A stretch of DNA of 47,536 nucleotides from an uncultured Clostridium sp. (GTDB taxonomy: Bacteria > Bacillota > Clostridia > TANB77 > CAG-508): positions 1 to 47,536 of the forward strand of contig USAE01000006.1 in NCBI GenBank assembly GCA_900552655.1, written 5' to 3'. Shown here one piece after another: positions 8,298 through 15,965 of the stretch. The translations under genes were made by a program, and so were the position numbers. The notes beneath the pieces were generated by a model. The model was not told where the DNA came from, did no database searches, and saw only the letters and a list, made by a program, of their open reading frames with translations. Position 1 is the stretch's first letter. Each line of letters opens with the position of its first letter.

Positions 8298-10377
8298 ATT
8301 ATCTGTAAAAAACATGAAAAAGAGTTTTAAGGATTATGCAATTTATTTTTTAACATTAGTACTGGGTGTTGCAATATTTTATATGTTTAATTCTTTAGAT
8401 AGTCAGCAAGCGATGCTAGATGTATCAGCTTCAACAAGAGATATGATAAAATTGATGATTTCAATGTTAAGTTATATATCTGTATTTGTTGCCATCGTAC
8501 TGGGGTTATTAATTGTATATGCAAACAACTTTTTAATAAACAGAAGAAAAAGAGAATTTGGAATTTATATGACATTAGGAATGGGAAAAAGACAGATATC
8601 AAAAATAATTCTTTTTGAAACAATATTAGTTGGAATTTTATCATTAGGAGCTGGAATTATAATAGGAGTATTTGCTTCTCAATTTATGTCCATCCTTGTA
8701 GGAAAACTATTTGAGGCGGATATGACGAAATTTGAATTCGTTTTTTCTAAAGATGCTTGTATAAAAACATGTATTTATTTTGCTGTAATGTATATTGCAG
8801 TAATGATATTTAATACAATAACAATTTCAAAATATAAATTAATAAATTTACTTACAGCAAACAAGAAAAACGAAGCAGTAAAAATAAAAAATCCAATTAT
8901 ATCTATTATGATATTTCTATTAGGAGCTGGAATATTAGGATATTGTTATTGGAAAGTAACAGGTGGAATAGATACACTTTCTACAGCAGATAAAATTTTA
9001 CCAATAATATTAATGGGTATTATAGGGACTGTTGCAGTATTTTGGTCTTTATCTGGATTTATACTAAGGATAATACAATCAAGAAAAAGTACATATTTAA
9101 AAGGAACAAATATGTTTGTTCTAAGACAATTAAACAATAAAATTAATACAACTGTAATTAGTATGAGTGTAATATGCTTAATGCTATTTATGACAATAAG
9201 CATACTATCTTCAAGTTTTTCATTACAAAGTACAATGAAAAAAGATTTGCAAGAGATGACACCAGTAGATTTGAATTTATACAAAACAGCAAATTTACCG
9301 GAAAAATACACAGATAGGTATGGCAAAGAATATGTAAATACAAAAGAAGCTATAGAAGATTCTAAAAAGCCAATAAGTGAAACATTAAAAGAAAATGATT
9401 ATGACATGAATAGACTAAAAGATATTGTAGAAATTCCAATATATGGTACAGAAGAATGGACATGGAAGGTAAGCTTAGGAAATTATTATGAAGAAGCTAA
9501 AAAACAATATCCAATGATTTTATACGATACAGAAGAAATGTTGATAAAGGTGTCTGACTACAATAAAATAGCCAAACTTTATGGGAATGAAGAACTAACT
9601 GTAGAAGATGACGAATATATTGTACTTTGTGATTTTACAAACCAAGTAAATTTAAGAAATATGGGACTTAAAGATAGTGGGAAAATAAATATAAATGGCA
9701 AAATATATCATTCAAAATATAGTGAATGTAAGCCAGGATATATATTGATGTCTACAAGCCACACTAATACAGGAATTATGGTAGTTCCAGATAATTTTAA
9801 TTTAAAAGAAGAATGGAAACAACAACACTTTTTAGCAGCTAATTACAATGCAGAAACAGAGGAAGAAAAAGAAATAATAGAAGAAGATTTTGGTAGAACA
9901 GATACAAATCTTTATGAAACTTTAAATAAAAAAAATATATCTTTAATGGGAATGTCTAAAATATCAATTATACAAGCAAGTGTAGGTGTTGCAACAATTG
10001 TAGTATTTATAGCTATATATTTAGGAATTGTATTTTTAATAGCAAGTTCAGCAATTCTTGCACTAAAACAATTAACAGAAAGTTCAGATAATAAACAAAG
10101 GTATATTATATTAAGAAAAATTGGCTGTGACGAGAAAATGATTAATCAAGCTTTGTTTAGACAGATTGCAATATTCTTTATGTTACCACTTTTACTTGCA
10201 ATTATACATTCAATATTTGGAATTCAATTTGTAATGTCTATGATGTCTGCACTAGCAAGTGCAGAAGAATTATTACCTTCTATAATAGTAACAGTAATAA
10301 TTATAGGAATAATATATGGAGCATATTTTGCGGCAACATATTTTGTAAGTAAAAACATTATTAAAGAAGAGGAATAA
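8287..10377 (+). CDS. BceB-like FtsX-family permease
   Basis: A 696-residue permease with the ten-helix layout of peptide-detoxification transporters: a first helix (about 16-36), three around 57-170, further helices at about 200-310, then a large extracellular domain of about 230 residues (about 320-555) before the last three helices. The motif RRKREFGIYMTLGMGK after an early helix is typical of FtsX permeases, and a second copy-like segment (RYIILRKIGCDEK) precedes the final helices. The extracellular domain is the part that sets antibiotic specificity and talks to the kinase in Bce systems; its sequence gave me no specific match. Confidence 0.9.
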   Translation: MLFKLSVKNMKKSFKDYAIYFLTLVLGVAIFYMFNSLDSQQAMLDVSASTRDMIKLMISMLSYISVFVAIVLGLLIVYANNFLINRRKREFGIYMTLGMGKRQISKIILFETILVGILSLGAGIIIGVFASQFMSILVGKLFEADMTKFEFVFSKDACIKTCIYFAVMYIAVMIFNTITISKYKLINLLTANKKNEAVKIKNPIISIMIFLLGAGILGYCYWKVTGGIDTLSTADKILPIILMGIIGTVAVFWSLSGFILRIIQSRKSTYLKGTNMFVLRQLNNKINTTVISMSVICLMLFMTISILSSSFSLQSTMKKDLQEMTPVDLNLYKTANLPEKYTDRYGKEYVNTKEAIEDSKKPISETLKENDYDMNRLKDIVEIPIYGTEEWTWKVSLGNYYEEAKKQYPMILYDTEEMLIKVSDYNKIAKLYGNEELTVEDDEYIVLCDFTNQVNLRNMGLKDSGKININGKIYHSKYSECKPGYILMSTSHTNTGIMVVPDNFNLKEEWKQQHFLAANYNAETEEEKEIIEEDFGRTDTNLYETLNKKNISLMGMSKISIIQASVGVATIVVFIAIYLGIVFLIASSAILALKQLTESSDNKQRYIILRKIGCDEKMINQALFRQIAIFFMLPLLLAIIHSIFGIQFVMSMMSALASAEELLPSIIVTVIIIGIIYGAYFAATYFVSKNIIKEEE

Positions 10378-10394
10378 AAAGAAGGTGGCAATAT

Positions 10395-11084
10395 ATGAAA
10401 AAGGTATTAAAAATATTATTAGTAATAATATTAATTGGAACAAGCATAGGAGTAATTATAGTTGGAAAAGGATATAGCATGTATAAAGAAGTTATAGAAG
10501 AAGTACCTATAGAAGAAAAAGTAGATAAAATAAGGCAAAAAGAGGGATATACAAAAATTTCAGAATTGCCACAAACGTATTTAGAAGCAGTTATTTCTGT
10601 AGAAGACCACAGATTTTATAAGCATCCAGGAATAGATATAATTTCCATAGGAAGAGCAATTATAAATGATATTAAAGCAATGGAATTTATAGAAGGAGGT
10701 AGCACAATAACTCAACAAATTGCTAAAAATGAATATTTTTCTCAAGAAAAGAAATTATCTAGGAAGGTTGCAGAAGTTTTTATGTCATTTGAAATAGAAA
10801 AGAAATATTCTAAGGATGAGATTCTAGAATTATATGTAAATACTATTTATTTTGGAAATGGATATTATAATATAAAAGATGCTTGCAAAGGATATTTTGG
10901 TAAAACACTAAATAATATGACTAAAGGAGAATGCATAATGCTTGCAGGAATACCAAATGCACCATCTGTATACAACCCAAAAGAAAATTTAAAATTGGCA
11001 AAACAAAGACAAAAACAAGTTGCAGGTAAAATGGTGGAATATGGCTATTTAACAGAAGAAGAGGCAAATGAAATATTACAATAA
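10395..11084 (+). CDS. mtgA: Monofunctional peptidoglycan glycosyltransferase (GT51)
   Basis: A 229-residue protein: one N-terminal membrane anchor (about 5-26), then a GT51 domain that polymerises lipid II into glycan strands at the outer face of the membrane. The catalytic Glu is in VEDHRFYKHPG (Glu70), followed by EGGSTITQQ (about 100-108) and the ELYVNTIYFGNG motif (about 145-156). There is no transpeptidase domain, so it is monofunctional. It starts 17 bases after the permease stop with SD GAAGGTGG and no terminator between, so it is probably transcribed with the BceAB-like genes, which would link drug detoxification to wall synthesis. Confidence 0.88.
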   Translation: MKKVLKILLVIILIGTSIGVIIVGKGYSMYKEVIEEVPIEEKVDKIRQKEGYTKISELPQTYLEAVISVEDHRFYKHPGIDIISIGRAIINDIKAMEFIEGGSTITQQIAKNEYFSQEKKLSRKVAEVFMSFEIEKKYSKDEILELYVNTIYFGNGYYNIKDACKGYFGKTLNNMTKGECIMLAGIPNAPSVYNPKENLKLAKQRQKQVAGKMVEYGYLTEEEANEILQ

Positions 11085-11120
11085 ATTACTCTTTAGACGA
11101 ACTTGCAAAAAAATAATAAG

Positions 11121-11149
11121 TTGAATTAAATTTTTGTTTACTATATAAT
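11121..11149 (+). promoter_or_regulatory. Sigma-A promoter
   Basis: TTGAAT (11121-11126) and TATAAT (11144-11149), 17-base spacer, 50 bases upstream of the pentapeptide-repeat gene. Confidence 0.75.
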
Positions 11150-11198
11150 CTAGAACAAATAAAATAGAAAATTTTTATTCTGATTTATAGGAGGACAA

Positions 11199-11795
11199 AT
11201 GGAAAAAACATTTTTAGATAAAATAGAAGAAGAGGAAGAAATAAAAAATGAAATAGTACAAAATATACTAGAAAAAGATTTAAACATATATAGAAAAGAT
11301 ATATATACTTCTAAATTTATTCACACAGAAATATTAGAAAGTAAATTGGAAAAAGTATATTTTAAAGATATTTCTTTTGAAAATTGTAATTTTTCTAACT
11401 CTACATTTGAGAACTGCAGTTTTATAAATTGTAAGTTTATAAATTGTAAAATGATAGGTTGCAATTTTGTAGAAAATACTTTTATTTCGGTGCAAATGCA
11501 AGATTCAAATATGAATTATGCAAATATTGCTAATACCTGTTTTAATAATTTAAAAATAAAAGATACTACATTTGTAAATTCTTATATGCAGGATACAGTA
11601 TTAAAAAATGTAAAGTTTGATAATATAGACTTTACTAAATCACAAATATTTAATACACATCTAAAAGATATAGATTTTTCAAGTTGTATAATACAAGGAT
11701 TGTCTACAACATTGCAAGACATTAAAGGAGCAATATTAAATGAATTTCAAATTATAGATTTAGCATATTTGCTAAACATAAAAATAAAATATTAA
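11199..11795 (+). CDS. Pentapeptide-repeat protein
   Basis: A 198-residue protein. An acidic N-terminal 45 residues is followed by about 20 pentapeptide units of the A(D/N)LXX type (about 50-170), here often with Cys, Phe or Ile at the centre (FENCSFINCKFINCK), which fold into a right-handed four-sided beta helix. The last 25 residues (AILNEFQIIDLAYLLNIKI) resemble the C-terminal helix that pairs subunits in Qnr- and MfpA-type DNA mimics. A role in gyrase protection is therefore possible, but many such proteins have no known function. Own promoter and terminator; not in an operon. Confidence 0.85.
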   Translation: MEKTFLDKIEEEEEIKNEIVQNILEKDLNIYRKDIYTSKFIHTEILESKLEKVYFKDISFENCNFSNSTFENCSFINCKFINCKMIGCNFVENTFISVQMQDSNMNYANIANTCFNNLKIKDTTFVNSYMQDTVLKNVKFDNIDFTKSQIFNTHLKDIDFSSCIIQGLSTTLQDIKGAILNEFQIIDLAYLLNIKIKY

Positions 11796-11808
11796 GTATT
11801 TAGTTTCG

Positions 11809-11838
11809 AAGAATAGGCTTTTTGTCTATTCTTTTCTT
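11809..11838 (+). terminator. Intrinsic terminator
   Basis: AAGAATAG (11809-11816) and CTATTCTT (11826-11833) form an 8-base-pair stem followed by TTCTT, 14 bases after the pentapeptide-repeat gene. Confidence 0.7.
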
Positions 11839-11844
11839 ATTCAC

Positions 11845-11873
11845 TTGAATTACACTATTAAAAATAGTATAAT
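11845..11873 (+). promoter_or_regulatory. Sigma-A promoter of the rsmE-yicC-gmk operon
   Basis: TTGAAT (11845-11850) and TATAAT (11868-11873), 17-base spacer, 32 bases upstream of rsmE. No other promoter or terminator is obvious before 15.7 kb, so it probably drives rsmE through gmk. Confidence 0.75.
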
Positions 11874-11904
11874 AAAATCGAAAAAAATAGATAGGAGCAG
11901 ATAA

Positions 11905-12660
11905 ATGCCTAAATTTTTTATAAAAACGGACAATATAAAAGAAAATGAAGAAATACACATCATAGGTAACGATGTAAATCATTTAAAAAATGTTTTAAGA
12001 AAAAAAGTAGATGATAAAATTACAGTTTGTAATTCAGACACAAGTATAAATTATGAGTGCATAATAATAGAAATAGAAGAAAATGAAATTATATGCAAAA
12101 TCGTAAATGAAGAAGAGAGTGTTTCAGAATCAAAGCTAAATATTACAATTTTCCAAGGATTGCCTAAAGCAGATAAAATGGAATTAATAATACAAAAAGC
12201 AACTGAGCTTGGAGTAAAAAATATTGTACCAGTAAATACTAAAAGGACAATTGTAAAATTAAAAGATAAAGATAAACAAAATAAAGTATCAAGGTGGCAA
12301 AAAATTGCAGAGGTGGCAGCAAAACAGTCTGGAAGAGATATAATTCCTAAAATAGAAAATATAATAGATATATCTAATTTGGAATTTAACGAATATGATA
12401 AAATTTTAGTATTATACGAAAACGAAGAAAGAGTAAGCATAAAAGATGAAATAGAAAAGATAAAAAACTCAAACAAGGAAAATTTAGAAATTGGTATTAT
12501 AATAGGCCCAGAAGGCGGATTAGATGATACCGAAATAGAAAAATTAAAACTTAAAAGCAATGTATCGGTAGTAACACTAGGAAAAAGAATTTTACGAACA
12601 GAAACTGTGGCATTAGTTGTAAGTGGAATATTAATGTATGAATTAGGAGATTTAAATTAA
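11905..12660 (+). CDS. rsmE: 16S rRNA m3U1498 methyltransferase RsmE
   Basis: A 251-residue SPOUT-class methyltransferase that methylates N3 of U1498 in 16S rRNA. The N-terminal part is the PUA-like RNA-binding domain (HIIGNDVNHLKNVLR, about 22-36). The C-terminal knot shows IGPEGGLDDTE (about 199-209) and LGKRILRTETV (about 226-236), which bind S-adenosylmethionine. ATG at 11905 follows SD AGGAG. Length is normal for the family. It heads a tightly packed operon (gaps of about 11 bases). Confidence 0.95.
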   Translation: MPKFFIKTDNIKENEEIHIIGNDVNHLKNVLRKKVDDKITVCNSDTSINYECIIIEIEENEIICKIVNEEESVSESKLNITIFQGLPKADKMELIIQKATELGVKNIVPVNTKRTIVKLKDKDKQNKVSRWQKIAEVAAKQSGRDIIPKIENIIDISNLEFNEYDKILVLYENEERVSIKDEIEKIKNSNKENLEIGIIIGPEGGLDDTEIEKLKLKSNVSVVTLGKRILRTETVALVVSGILMYELGDLN

Positions 12661-12671
12661 GGAGTGTTAAA

Positions 12672-13769
12672 ATGGCTAAGAATAATAAAAATAAGGTAAA
12701 TACTAAACCAAAGAGTAATAAAGAAGAAATACTAATAGAAAATGTAGAAGAAAACACAGAAGAAGTTGTAAAAGAAGGAAATGCAGTAAATGAGCAAGAA
12801 AAAACAAATAAGCAAGAAGAAAATAAAGTAAATGAACAAAAAGAAAATGTTAAAAAAGAAGAAACAAAAGATGAACAAAAAAATAAAGTAAGAAAAGAGA
12901 AAAAGCAAGCAGGAAATAAAGAAAAAGTAAATAAGCAAGACAAGAAATCTGAAAAAATTATAGAAGAAATAGAAAAAGAAAAGAAACAACGCAAGAAAAT
13001 GTCAAAAGAATATGAGAAAAAAGCAAATAAAAAAATATTTAGAAATGTAATAATTGCTATAGTAATTTTGGCATTTTGTATATTAAAAATATTAGGATAT
13101 ATAAATATAAAAGAAGATATTTTTATTGTAGATTTAAAAGTATTTAGTATTTCTATATTAATATTTGCTATTATTTTATTCGAAAGAAGTTATAAAAATA
13201 TAGACTTAGAACTATTTACACATGGATTAGAATCACTATTTGTAGCAATAGCAACTTTATGCGAAGTATATATTTATCAATTATTTACAGATAAATTTAT
13301 TATGGTTATTGCAATAGAGTCTTTATTAATTTCTGCATATTATATTTTTAAATGTACAAGAATATATAGCAAGACCAAAAAAGAGTATATAAAGAGTCTA
13401 AATGATATTAGCGAAATTGTAAAAGAAGAAAAAATTATAAAAATAGAAACTCATAGAAGACAAAACAGAAAGACAGCAGAAAAGAAAGATGACAAAAAAA
13501 GCGAAAATAAAAACGAAAAAATAAAGGAAGACAAGAAATCGAATAAGAAGAAAGAAAATTCTAAGAAGGAAAAAGCGGAAGCCAACGAAAGTAAGAAGAA
13601 AGAGAATCTAAAAAAAGAGAAGTCAGAAGCACAAAAAGAATCAAAAACTGAAGAAAAAACGATGACAAAAGAAAATAAAGATAAAGCAGATAAAAAAGAG
13701 GAAGTAAAATCAAACACAAATACAAAAAATAAAACAGATAAAAAAGTAAAAAATAAAAAGAGTAAATAG
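12672..13769 (+). CDS. Unknown Lys/Glu-rich protein with four membrane helices
   Basis: I do not recognise this 365-residue protein. Residues 1-120 and about 255-365 are low-complexity, almost only Lys, Glu, Asn, Gln and Asp, and surely disordered or coiled. The middle (about 124-228) is a compact domain with four predicted membrane helices (about 124-143, 152-170, 186-205, 208-226). Both charged arms would then be on the same side, most likely the cytoplasm. It is placed between rsmE and yicC with 11-base gaps and SD AAGGAGTG. The charged tails may bind nucleic acid or ribosomes near the membrane; this is speculation. Confidence 0.75.
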   Translation: MAKNNKNKVNTKPKSNKEEILIENVEENTEEVVKEGNAVNEQEKTNKQEENKVNEQKENVKKEETKDEQKNKVRKEKKQAGNKEKVNKQDKKSEKIIEEIEKEKKQRKKMSKEYEKKANKKIFRNVIIAIVILAFCILKILGYINIKEDIFIVDLKVFSISILIFAIILFERSYKNIDLELFTHGLESLFVAIATLCEVYIYQLFTDKFIMVIAIESLLISAYYIFKCTRIYSKTKKEYIKSLNDISEIVKEEKIIKIETHRRQNRKTAEKKDDKKSENKNEKIKEDKKSNKKKENSKKEKAEANESKKKENLKKEKSEAQKESKTEEKTMTKENKDKADKKEEVKSNTNTKNKTDKKVKNKKSK

Positions 13770-13780
13770 GAGATAAAAAA

Positions 13781-14662
13781 ATGATAAGAAGTATGACAGG
13801 TTTTGGTAGGGGAATGTATTCTACAGAAGAAAGAGAATATACTATAGAAATAAAATCTGTAAACCACAAATATACAGATATAAATGTAAGACTTCCATAT
13901 GTTTTAAGCTTTTTAGAAGAAAAAATAAAAAAAGAAGTATCACAAAATGTGGCAAGAGGAAAAATAGACATAAATGTAACTTTTGTAAATAACAGTAATT
14001 TAGGTAAAAAAATATCAATAAATAAGCCATTAGCAAAAGAATACATAGAAGAACTAAGAAAAATAAAAGAAGAAAATAATATAATAGATGATATATCAAT
14101 TATGAAAATAGCGAAATTACCAGATATATTAAATATTACCCAAGATAATAATGAAGAAGTTTTATGGGAAGAATTGAATAAAGCGTTGCAAGAGGCTATT
14201 AAAAATTTATTAGAAGGAAAAGAAGTAGAAGGCAAGAAATTGTCAGAAGATATGTTACAAAGATTAGAAAACATAAATAACCATATTTTAGAGATTTCGC
14301 AATATTCTACTGGACTTATTGAACAATATGTAGTAAAATTAAAGGACAGAATAAAAGAAATAATGCAAACAGATTTAATAGACGAAGCAAGAATTTCGCA
14401 AGAAGTAGTTCTATATGCAGATAAAACATCAATAGAAGAAGAAATTACAAGATTAAAAAGTCACATCACACAATTTAGAGAACTATTACAATCAGAGAGT
14501 GTTAAAAAAACAGGTAAAAGACTAGATTTCATAATACAAGAGATGAATAGAGAAATAAACACAATAGGATCTAAATCAAATTGTTTAGAAATAACTAATT
14601 TAGTAATAGAGTTAAAAACAGAACTTGAAGATGTTAGGGAACAAGTTCAAAATATAGAATAG
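13781..14662 (+). CDS. yicC: YicC-family endoribonuclease
   Basis: A 293-residue protein with the family N-terminus IRSMTGFGRG and the C-terminal KRLDFIIQEMNREINTIGSK block (DUF1732), the most conserved part of the family. YicC proteins are reported to be RNA-cleaving enzymes involved in sRNA turnover. It is directly upstream of remA (a 15-base gap to the start I chose), the conserved Firmicute arrangement yicC-remA-gmk-rpoZ. SD AGGAGAT precedes the ATG. Confidence 0.94.
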   Translation: MIRSMTGFGRGMYSTEEREYTIEIKSVNHKYTDINVRLPYVLSFLEEKIKKEVSQNVARGKIDINVTFVNNSNLGKKISINKPLAKEYIEELRKIKEENNIIDDISIMKIAKLPDILNITQDNNEEVLWEELNKALQEAIKNLLEGKEVEGKKLSEDMLQRLENINNHILEISQYSTGLIEQYVVKLKDRIKEIMQTDLIDEARISQEVVLYADKTSIEEEITRLKSHITQFRELLQSESVKKTGKRLDFIIQEMNREINTIGSKSNCLEITNLVIELKTELEDVREQVQNIE

Positions 14663-14677
14663 GAAGTGATTTTTACA

Positions 14678-14929
14678 ATGCAATTAGTAAATATTGGTTT
14701 TGGAAATATAGTTTCTGCAAACAGAATTATAGCAATAGTAAGTCCAGAGTCTGCGCCAATAAAAAGAATGGTGCAAGAGGCAAAAGATAAAGGAACAGCG
14801 ATAGACGCTACATATGGTAGAAGAACAAGAGCAGTAGTAATTACAGATTCAGATCATTTAATTCTTTCTGCACTTCAACCAGAAACAGTAGCAGCAAGAT
14901 TAGATAAAAATATAGAAAACAATAATTAA
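14678..14929 (+). CDS. remA: RemA-like regulator (DUF370)
   Basis: An 83-residue member of the RemA family, which in Bacillus binds DNA and activates matrix and osmoprotection genes. It shows NIGFGNIVSANRIIAIVSPE, SAPIKRM, the TYGRRTRAVVITDSDHLILSA core and QPETVAARL. I prefer ATG 14678 over a GTG at 14666: the SD AGGAAGTGA covers that GTG, and starting at the ATG gives the family N-terminus with NIGFGN near residue 5. It follows yicC and precedes rpoZ, as expected. Confidence 0.93.
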   Translation: MQLVNIGFGNIVSANRIIAIVSPESAPIKRMVQEAKDKGTAIDATYGRRTRAVVITDSDHLILSALQPETVAARLDKNIENNN

Positions 14930-14941
14930 GGAGGAAAATTT

Positions 14942-15130
14942 ATGTTAGTTAAACCATCTGTAACAGATTTATTAACAAAAGTAGATAACAGGTATTCATT
15001 AGTAATTATGGTGTCTAAAAGAGCAAGACAAATAGCTTCTGGAAAGCCAGTTGTTACAAAAGTAAAATCTAATTCTGTTGTAACACTTGCAACAAACGAA
15101 GTATCAGAAGAAAAGGTGGTTATATGTTAG
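14942..15130 (+). CDS. rpoZ: RNA polymerase omega subunit
   Basis: A short (62-residue) omega subunit, which helps fold the beta-prime subunit of RNA polymerase. The conserved core KVDNRYSLVIMVSKRARQI is present at about 14-32, and the C-terminal tail is brief. The stop overlaps the gmk start by 7 bases. In many Firmicutes gmk comes before rpoZ; here the order is reversed. Confidence 0.9.
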   Translation: MLVKPSVTDLLTKVDNRYSLVIMVSKRARQIASGKPVVTKVKSNSVVTLATNEVSEEKVVIC

Positions 15131-15699
15131 TTATACTATCTGGTGTAGCAGGAGCCGGAAAAAATACAATTCAAAAAGAATTAATAAAAAGAATGGAAAA
15201 TGTAATAGCAATACCTTCTTATACAGATAGAGAAGTAAGACCAGGAGATGTACCAGGCGAAACATATAATTTTGTATCAACAGAAGAATTTGAAAGAATG
15301 ATAAAAGCTGGAGAATTATATGAATATGACATACACCACAATCATTACTATGGTACTTCAAGAAAAATTTTAAACGAAAAAATTAAAGAAGGAAAAATTA
15401 TAGTAAAAGATATAGATGTAAATGGAACTCAAAGTTTAATAGAACTATTAAAACAAGATACAAAAGTAGTAACAATATTTTTAAGAGTTCCAAAAAGCGA
15501 ATTACAAAAAAGACTAGAAAGTAGAATAGACAAGCCAAGTCCTAAAGAAATCCAATTAAGACTAAATAGATTCGATTTTGAAGAGTCTAAAATTGGAGTA
15601 TATGATTATGTAATAAAAAATAATGATTTAGAAAAAACAGTGTCTATAATACAAAAAATAATAGAAGAAGAAGCAAAAGTAGAAGAGCCAGAGTTTTAA
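15124..15699 (+). CDS. gmk: Guanylate kinase
   Basis: A 191-residue enzyme that phosphorylates GMP to GDP. The GMP-binding region is clear: PSYTDREVRPGDVPGE with the conserved Ser/Tyr/Arg residues, FVSTEEFERMI, and YEYDIHHNHYYGTSR. The P-loop is odd: SGVAGAGKNT instead of the usual GPSGVGKGT, so the first Gly-Pro-Ser is replaced although the GxGK core remains. The lid (RLESRIDKPSP) is shorter in Arg than usual. Overlaps rpoZ by 7 bases. Still most likely the housekeeping enzyme given the yicC-remA context. Confidence 0.9.
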   Translation: MLVILSGVAGAGKNTIQKELIKRMENVIAIPSYTDREVRPGDVPGETYNFVSTEEFERMIKAGELYEYDIHHNHYYGTSRKILNEKIKEGKIIVKDIDVNGTQSLIELLKQDTKVVTIFLRVPKSELQKRLESRIDKPSPKEIQLRLNRFDFEESKIGVYDYVIKNNDLEKTVSIIQKIIEEEAKVEEPEF

Positions 15700-15784
15700 A
15701 AATAATCAAAAGCATACCTAAAATTTTCTATCAAATGTAAAATGTTAAAAAAATTAAGATATGCCATAATTTTCTAGTAAAGAA

Positions 15785-15818
15785 AGTTTTTCTAACAGGA
15801 GAAATTTCTTACTATATA
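15785..15818 (+). repeat. AGGAGAAATTTCT palindromic element, degenerate copy
   Basis: Imperfect palindrome AAGTTTTTCTAACAGGAG followed by AAATTTCTTACTA, clearly related to the perfect palindrome at 29767-29791 with its right flank. It lies in the gap after gmk, just before the long nested hairpin. Confidence 0.5.
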
Positions 15819-15822
15819 AAAT

Positions 15823-15915
15823 AAGATATTGTTGTTCTTGCATAACATATCGGGATTTTAAAGACCGTCCCCAAATCCCGATTCGTGCATATATAAGAAT
15901 AATAATATCTTTTTT
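15823..15915 (+). terminator. Long hairpin terminator with a REP-like palindrome in its loop
   Basis: Outer arms 15823-15839 and 15895-15911 pair over all 17 positions as RNA (two G-U pairs) and are followed by T at 15910-15915. Its loop holds REP-like copy 2 (15849-15882), itself a hairpin. This is the only terminator candidate between gmk and priA. The stretch 15700-15965 has no gene that I can see. Confidence 0.7.
15849..15882 (+). repeat. REP-like palindrome, copy 2
   Basis: ATCGGGATTTTAAAGACCG then TCCCCAAATCCCGAT, with perfectly complementary ATCGGGATTT / AAATCCCGAT ends. Same strand as copy 1 (7391) and opposite to copy 3 (20873). Confidence 0.75.
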
Positions 15916-15965
15916 AGTTATAAAATTTACGGTTTAAAGAATAATAAAATTCATAAGGAGTTAAA

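Noticed and set aside
12672..13769. Tandem DNA repeat array in the Lys/Glu-rich gene
   Set aside because: The ends are compositionally biased, but I see no repeating unit of fixed length.
12051..14274. Several long minus-strand open frames opposite rsmE, the Lys/Glu-rich gene and yicC
   Set aside because: Their products are Phe/Ser/Leu-rich mirror images of A-rich plus-strand codons, lack SD sequences and overlap well-supported genes.
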